A stretch of 27,249 nucleotides of DNA from contig JWZX01000811.1 of assembly GCA_001275005.1 (NCBI GenBank), forward strand, positions 1 through 27,249, in the 5' to 3' direction. Source of the stretch: Chrysochromulina tobinii (taxonomy: Eukaryota; Haptophyta; Prymnesiales; Chrysochromulinaceae). Under the pieces are notes generated by a model. The model was given only the letters and a program-made list of their open reading frames with translations, had not been told where the DNA came from and made no database searches. Made by a program: the position numbers and the translations under genes. Below are positions 23,431-27,249 of the stretch, one piece after another. Each line of letters opens with the position of its first letter. Position 1 is the stretch's first letter.

Positions 23431-25089
23431 TCAGCCCAGGCGCATACCAGGCGTGACCGGGCTCGGTTGGGAGGACACGTCCGAGTACGCGAGATACGGA
23501 GTCGGCGATCCCAAACCTGCGTGGCTATCCTGAATGTCGACCGGAGCGCTGCTGTAGCCGCCCTTGAAGGCGGCACCGAGGCTCGCCTTGCCGCTGGCGA
23601 GAGCAGCGCCCACGTACGCCTCGGATGTGAACACCTTCTCCATGGCGGAGACGTGCCCGTCATGCTGCCCATCATGCGGCTCGGCGCCGCGCGCGCGCCA
23701 CGCCGCCAGCGAGAAGCCTGCCAAAAGGCCGAAGCCCACCGCCGTGGCGATCATCAGCCAGTGGGCAAGAGGTGCCTGATCTGCATTCGAAGTGAGCAGT
23801 TGAGGCGGCGGCTCTTGAGTTGCATGGTCCACGTGTTGCATCGTGGTCGCGCCAGGCTGGCTGGCAGGGCTGGCGCCCAGTGACGACCGACGGCTCGCAA
23901 GGATGGAGAGGCCGGCCCATGACTGGCTGACGGGATGGCTGGCAAACACGCCAAACACGCCAGGAGAGGGCGAAGGCGACGGCGGCGTTGCGAAGAAAAA
24001 TGGAGGTGGTGGCGGCGGCGGCGGCGGCGATGATGCATGAGGCACGAGCGGATGCGTTTGGCGGCCGGTCGCCAGAACGCCAGATAAGGCGGGCATCGCA
24101 GCCACTGTTTCGCCAATGAGATCGCTCGTCGGGATGAGCCCCTGCACATAGTCGCCGACCGCAGCGCCGCTCAGGACCTCGTTCAGGTTGTCAGAGGTCG
24201 GCACGGCCCAGTCGCATTCGGACTCGATAAACATCATATTCTCGCCGCGCAGGATCTTGAACCATCCGTGCTGTCCCCAATAGGAGCCCCATGAGTTGCG
24301 CACGACCCAATATTTGATGCCCGAGTCCGTGACACCCCAGCCGGCGATCTCGACATCGTGATCCACCTCGTCCTTTGTCTTGGGTCGTCGGTCGATGTAC
24401 ACGCCGTCATGCTCGGCGATCACCTTCCCAAACTCGAACATAAACTGTTCATCCGCGGCCAACGAGCACACGATCGGGCCGCGTGCGAGAATCTCCTTTT
24501 GCATCGCCTTCTCGCCCGACACGCTCCCGTACTCGGAGACGCCGTACCGTACGTAGGAGGGCATGGCCCAGCAGTCCTTGCCAACGATGTTAGGGCTTGG
24601 CAAGCAGTTGCGGCAAGTGCCCATGTCATCGCACACGCCATTCTTGGCTTCGTATGGTTGGCACGTCTCATCGGGAATGCTTTTGTGTTTCATGTAGTGA
24701 TGAATCAAAAACGGGTCGCCGCCGTTGCAGCCTGGCGGTGCTTCGCTCTTGTTGTGCGGCGGAACACAGTTGACGACCACCTGACGCGCGAGCATGACAT
24801 CCGGAAAGGCGGCTTTGCGTGCCATTTTTATCCGATCGTTGAGCGCTGCGAGCGTGCCATGGATCCAGCATCCTCCGCAGTACTGTGGAATGTGCTGGTT
24901 GACGTCGGCCGTCACGTACGAGACACCGTCAACATTGCGCCAGTCGAGGCTGGCGGGGATGTCTTCGTGGGCGAGCGCGTGCTCGGGCCGCACCCCCGTC
25001 ACGAACTCGAGAGCTTCGACGGGACGGGTCTGCCTAACGTGCCCGTGGAAAATCTTGGCCGCCGGCAGCGCGAACATGAGCGAGAGCAT
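23431..25089 (-). CDS. Cathepsin X/Z-like papain-family protease with C-terminal transmembrane anchor
   Basis: 552 residues from the ATG at 25087-25089; the frame extends upstream only to a TTG. A short hydrophobic N terminus (MLSLMFALPAAK) may be a signal peptide. The peptidase C1 domain spans about residues 45-300. The HIP mini-loop (66-68), diagnostic of cathepsin X, precedes QYCGGCWIHG with the catalytic Cys74. SIPDETCQPYEAKNGVC, VSEYGSVSGE and GPIVCSLAADEQF follow the cathepsin X pattern. His244 lies in VDHDVEIAGWG and Asn265 in VVRNSWGSYWG. So the catalytic residues are intact and carboxypeptidase-type activity is expected. Unlike animal cathepsin X (about 300 residues), it continues with a Pro-rich linker including a nine-proline run, then a single hydrophobic helix at 443-464 (WLMIATAVGFGLLAGFSLAA), an Arg stop-transfer and a tail of about 85 residues. 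Vacuolar or surface membrane location is inferred. Confidence 0.88.
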   Translation of the reverse strand: MLSLMFALPAAKIFHGHVRQTRPVEALEFVTGVRPEHALAHEDIPASLDWRNVDGVSYVTADVNQHIPQYCGGCWIHGTLAALNDRIKMARKAAFPDVMLARQVVVNCVPPHNKSEAPPGCNGGDPFLIHHYMKHKSIPDETCQPYEAKNGVCDDMGTCRNCLPSPNIVGKDCWAMPSYVRYGVSEYGSVSGEKAMQKEILARGPIVCSLAADEQFMFEFGKVIAEHDGVYIDRRPKTKDEVDHDVEIAGWGVTDSGIKYWVVRNSWGSYWGQHGWFKILRGENMMFIESECDWAVPTSDNLNEVLSGAAVGDYVQGLIPTSDLIGETVAAMPALSGVLATGRQTHPLVPHASSPPPPPPPPPFFFATPPSPSPSPGVFGVFASHPVSQSWAGLSILASRRSSLGASPASQPGATTMQHVDHATQEPPPQLLTSNADQAPLAHWLMIATAVGFGLLAGFSLAAWRARGAEPHDGQHDGHVSAMEKVFTSEAYVGAALASGKASLGAAFKGGYSSAPVDIQDSHAGLGSPTPYLAYSDVSSQPSPVTPGMRLG

Positions 25090-25309
25090 TGACACCAGAC
25101 CCTGTACACCCTCCCACGAGTGATGACAAGACCTGGACGAGACCAGGGAGACCTCGAGGGCGAAGCACGAAGTCAAGAAAAGTCAAGTCAAGTCAAGTCA
25201 AGGGTCACGAGCGATTTCAATCGGGCCCACACTGGTCTGATAGAAACTATGTGGAGCTGCGAACTGGGTTGTTCCGAATGAATTTGTGTTTTCTCGGGCG
25301 ATCTTCGTC
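25090..25309. promoter_or_regulatory. Divergent promoter region with an AGTCA pentanucleotide repeat
   Basis: The cathepsin X-like gene (minus) and the CS-domain gene (plus) start 221 bases apart. The pentamer AGTCA is repeated four times at 25181-25200 with partial copies before it. TGACT/AGTCA is the half-site of bZIP AP-1/GCN4-type factors, so the array could bind such factors, but it may simply be a microsatellite. Confidence 0.4.
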
Positions 25310-26314
25310 ATGTCGATCTTCGTCACGTCGCTCCTGCTAACGCCTTTGTCACTAAGGCTGCCTCCGCTACGATGCTGCGCGGAGGATTTCGTGCCGCCGG
25401 CGCTCAAAGGCGCCGAGCAATTCGCACGGGGAGCGATTGGAAGAGGTAGTTGGTGGAGGCAGGATCCGCAGCGGCTGCAGATTGTCGTGGCCCTCCCGGA
25501 GGGTGCCAGCTTCAGCCGCGACGTGAGCGTGGAGCTGTCGCGAAAGCGCATCCAGCTCGCGGTGGCTGGCACCACCGTGCTCGACGGCTCGCTCGCTCAC
25601 GAGGCCGTGAGCACCGAGTCGGAGTGGTTTGTGGAGGAGGAGCCTGACGGCTTCGAGCGTGCGAGATACCTCGTGATGGACATCAAGAAGAGCGAGTCCT
25701 TCCTCGACTGGGCGGCGCCACTCGAGGGCGCTGCCGCGGTTCGACGAGTGCTCATTGGCGGCAAGGGCCCAGTGCAGAAGCAAGCGACGGCACAGCAGCT
25801 CGCGTCGTATCAGGTGTTGCAGAAGCTGCCCTCTGCACAGCGTGGCGACGTTTACGTGCATGCATCGCCTGGCGCGGGCGGCATGCCCTCGGACTTGTTC
25901 TACTTTGTGGGCAAGGTCATCTCGGAGGTGGCGTCCGCTCCCGCCTCCCTGGCCACGCAGGCAGTATTGGTGAGGCAGCACGCCCGCCTGTACCTACCAG
26001 ATGTCTTTGGCGCGGTCGAGAACGATGACGCCATCGAGCTGTGGCTCGCGCCAGGCAACACCGAGATGAAGGTGGCGCAGAACATGCTGCCGCTGGTGCG
26101 CTGGGTGCCGCCCGAGAGCGCTCAGCTGCCGTCAGCGGGCGAATGCGGCTTCGAGCCCGAGACAAAGCCGCCGCCGCATATGGGCACGAACGTGGGGCCG
26201 TTCGCTGTGAAGCGCGACGCAAACGGCCAGCCGTTGTCGGCCGCCTTCGAAGCTAAGGTGGTGAAGCCCGACGAGGTGCCGGGCACGTACGAAAAGTGGC
26301 TCGAGAAGCAGTAG
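25310..26314 (+). CDS. CS-domain (p23/NudC-like) protein with N-terminal signal-like segment
   Basis: 334 residues from the first ATG (25310). Residues 1-22 (MSIFVTSLLLTPLSLRLPPL) look like a signal peptide or signal anchor. Residues about 48-128 form a CS domain, the beta-sandwich of p23, SGT1 and NudC co-chaperones: WWRQDPQRLQIVVALPEGAS, SVELSRKRIQLAVAG, SEWFVEEE and ARYLVMDIKKSES, including the edge strand with the typical W. Residues about 150-334 contain plausible alpha/beta sequence (YFVGKVISEVASAPASLATQ, AIELWLAPGNTEMKVAQNML) and end in VPGTYEKWLEKQ; I do not recognise a second domain. CS-domain proteins are normally cytosolic or nuclear Hsp90 partners, so a presequence suggests an ER, plastid or other lumenal role. 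The VTAF-type plastid motif seen in the RF3 gene is not obvious here. Confidence 0.65.
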   Translation: MSIFVTSLLLTPLSLRLPPLRCCAEDFVPPALKGAEQFARGAIGRGSWWRQDPQRLQIVVALPEGASFSRDVSVELSRKRIQLAVAGTTVLDGSLAHEAVSTESEWFVEEEPDGFERARYLVMDIKKSESFLDWAAPLEGAAAVRRVLIGGKGPVQKQATAQQLASYQVLQKLPSAQRGDVYVHASPGAGGMPSDLFYFVGKVISEVASAPASLATQAVLVRQHARLYLPDVFGAVENDDAIELWLAPGNTEMKVAQNMLPLVRWVPPESAQLPSAGECGFEPETKPPPHMGTNVGPFAVKRDANGQPLSAAFEAKVVKPDEVPGTYEKWLEKQ

Positions 26315-26587
26315 GTAAAGACGAACCGGAAGAGTCGAAGTACCCAGGATTCCAGAACTCGCCGTGCGTATAGGTAGGGTCGAGTGTCGAGGCCGCAGTA
26401 TTGGTCCCCGATCCATGCATAGGGTGACGAAGCCTGAGACGAACTTGACACGATTTCATAATTGACGAGGGCGAATTGCAATCATCAGGCCGGCACGAGG
26501 GTCGCGGCAGCCGCGACGCGAAGACTGGCGCGAGCGTCATTGCCCACCTCCGTCGTCGTGATCTAGGCGACGATCCTCCACGACGTC
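26315..26587. other. Intergenic spacer between tandem plus-strand genes
   Basis: This 273-base stretch has stops in all frames and should contain the 3' end of the CS-domain gene and the promoter of the next gene. No RNA gene or repeat was recognised. Confidence 0.4.
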
Positions 26588-27249
26588 ATGAACCAGCGAC
26601 CCCCGAACGGCTGGGGAGGCGATCAGGGCTACGGTGGAGGGTACGGCTACGATGAGGGCTACGGCTACGATGAGGGCTATGCCGGCGGCTACGGCTACGA
26701 CGATGGCTATGGCGGCGGTGGCTTCATACCTGGCGGGCGGCCACAGCAGGGCAGCCACTACCAAGAGCCATTCTACCCACAGCAGCCACCGATGCACCCT
26801 CAGCAGCAGCCGTATTACCCGCAGCAGCCAATACCGCCGCGCCAAGGAGGGTATGGAGGCCGCGGTGGGCCGCCGATGGGCTTCAACAGGCCTCCTCCGC
26901 AGCCATACGGCCGGCCACCGCCGCCGCAGTACGGCCAGCCGCCGCCGCGCGGCCTCTTCCAGCCGCCACCGCCGCAGCCCGCGGGCAGCCGTCCCGGCTT
27001 TGAGGCTTCTCGCGCCGGTCCACCTGTCCATTCGGGAGTACCGGGCGGAAACGGGATCAGTGGCGCTCCGAGCGCACCTCTGATTGCTGATGAAGGGGTG
27101 GCGTTGCCCAACGACCTCTTCGACGGCGAGGGCGATGCTCTCCTCTCCAGCCTCATTGGACCCGCGGGCGCCATGAGCCTCAGCGGCGGCATGAGCGGCG
27201 CAGCGCCCTTCGGCGGCGGCGTCATGGGCGGCGGCGGCGGCTGGGCCCC
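26588..27249 (+). CDS. Tyr/Gly- and Pro/Gln-rich low-complexity protein (3' end outside window)
   Basis: The frame from the ATG at 26588 is open to the end of the window: 220 codons and no stop. Residues about 8-45 are YG-rich (GGDQGYGGGYGYDEGYGYDE and onwards), with alternating Tyr-Gly-Tyr-Asp units. Residues about 50-140 are rich in Pro, Gln and Tyr (PFYPQQPPMHPQQQPYYPQQ) with a small RGG-like piece GGYGGRGG. After that comes a less biased segment DEGVALPNDLFDGEGDALLS and a Gly/Met/Ser-rich stretch MSGAAPFGGGVMGGGGG at the edge. Such composition is typical of prion-like RNA-binding proteins and also of N-terminal regions of Yip1-type or annexin-like membrane proteins. The folded domain that would decide lies beyond the window, so no function is assigned. 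Confidence 0.7.
   Translation, partial: MNQRPPNGWGGDQGYGGGYGYDEGYGYDEGYAGGYGYDDGYGGGGFIPGGRPQQGSHYQEPFYPQQPPMHPQQQPYYPQQPIPPRQGGYGGRGGPPMGFNRPPPQPYGRPPPPQYGQPPPRGLFQPPPPQPAGSRPGFEASRAGPPVHSGVPGGNGISGAPSAPLIADEGVALPNDLFDGEGDALLSSLIGPAGAMSLSGGMSGAAPFGGGVMGGGGGWA

Noticed and set aside
23431-25176. Longer N terminus for the cathepsin X-like protein
   Set aside because: The extra 29 codons start at TTG, and the hydrophobic signal-like segment begins at the ATG at 25089.

Overview
The window is nuclear DNA of a eukaryote, most likely a GC-rich unicellular alga with a secondary plastid. A haptophyte is my first guess and a pelagophyte or other stramenopile the alternative. The evidence is eukaryotic gene content (hnRNP H-like RNA-binding protein, WDR53-like protein, Golgi-type fucosyltransferases, cathepsin X, ZnT transporter), single genes on alternating strands, short GT-AG introns, and a bacterial-type release factor 3 whose N terminus looks like a signal peptide ending in VTA|FEAP, as in plastid preproteins of red-lineage secondary algae. 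No tRNA, rRNA, CRISPR array or intact transposon was recognised.

Layout, left to right. 1-457 (+): 3' end of an unrecognised gene. 458-2183: mostly non-coding, with one doubtful TPR-like remnant. 2184-3128 (+): GT-A-like glycosyltransferase. 3425-5080 (+): type II membrane O-fucosyltransferase-like protein. 5338-6537 (-): secreted beta-propeller glycosidase-like protein. 6744-8264 (+): ZnT zinc transporter, one intron. 8582-13067 (-): large soluble-adenylyl-cyclase-like protein with two EF-hand pairs, two proposed introns. 13254-15279 (+): probably plastid-targeted RF3, one intron. 15621-16250 (-): acidic repeat protein. 16672-17955 (+): second fucosyltransferase-like protein. 18154-18843 (-): TFIIS-like zinc-ribbon protein. 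19000-21162 (+): three-qRRM hnRNP H/F-like protein, two introns. 21361-22740 (+): WDR53-like protein. 23431-25089 (-): cathepsin X-like protease with a membrane anchor. 25310-26314 (+): CS-domain protein with a signal-like N terminus. 26588-end (+): YG/PQ-rich low-complexity protein, cut by the window edge.

The genes do not form one operon-like system. Themes are glycosylation and secretion (two fucosyltransferase-like proteins, a GT-A-like enzyme, a secreted propeller, cathepsin X), second-messenger and metal signalling (Ca2+-linked cyclase, ZnT) and gene expression (RF3, TFIIS-like, hnRNP H-like, WDR53-like). The most notable items are the cyclase with EF-hands between its two catalytic domains and a lost metal Asp, the transmembrane cathepsin X, the plastid-type RF3, and introns that nearly all carry tandem repeats, one flanked by copies of its own splice-site sequence.
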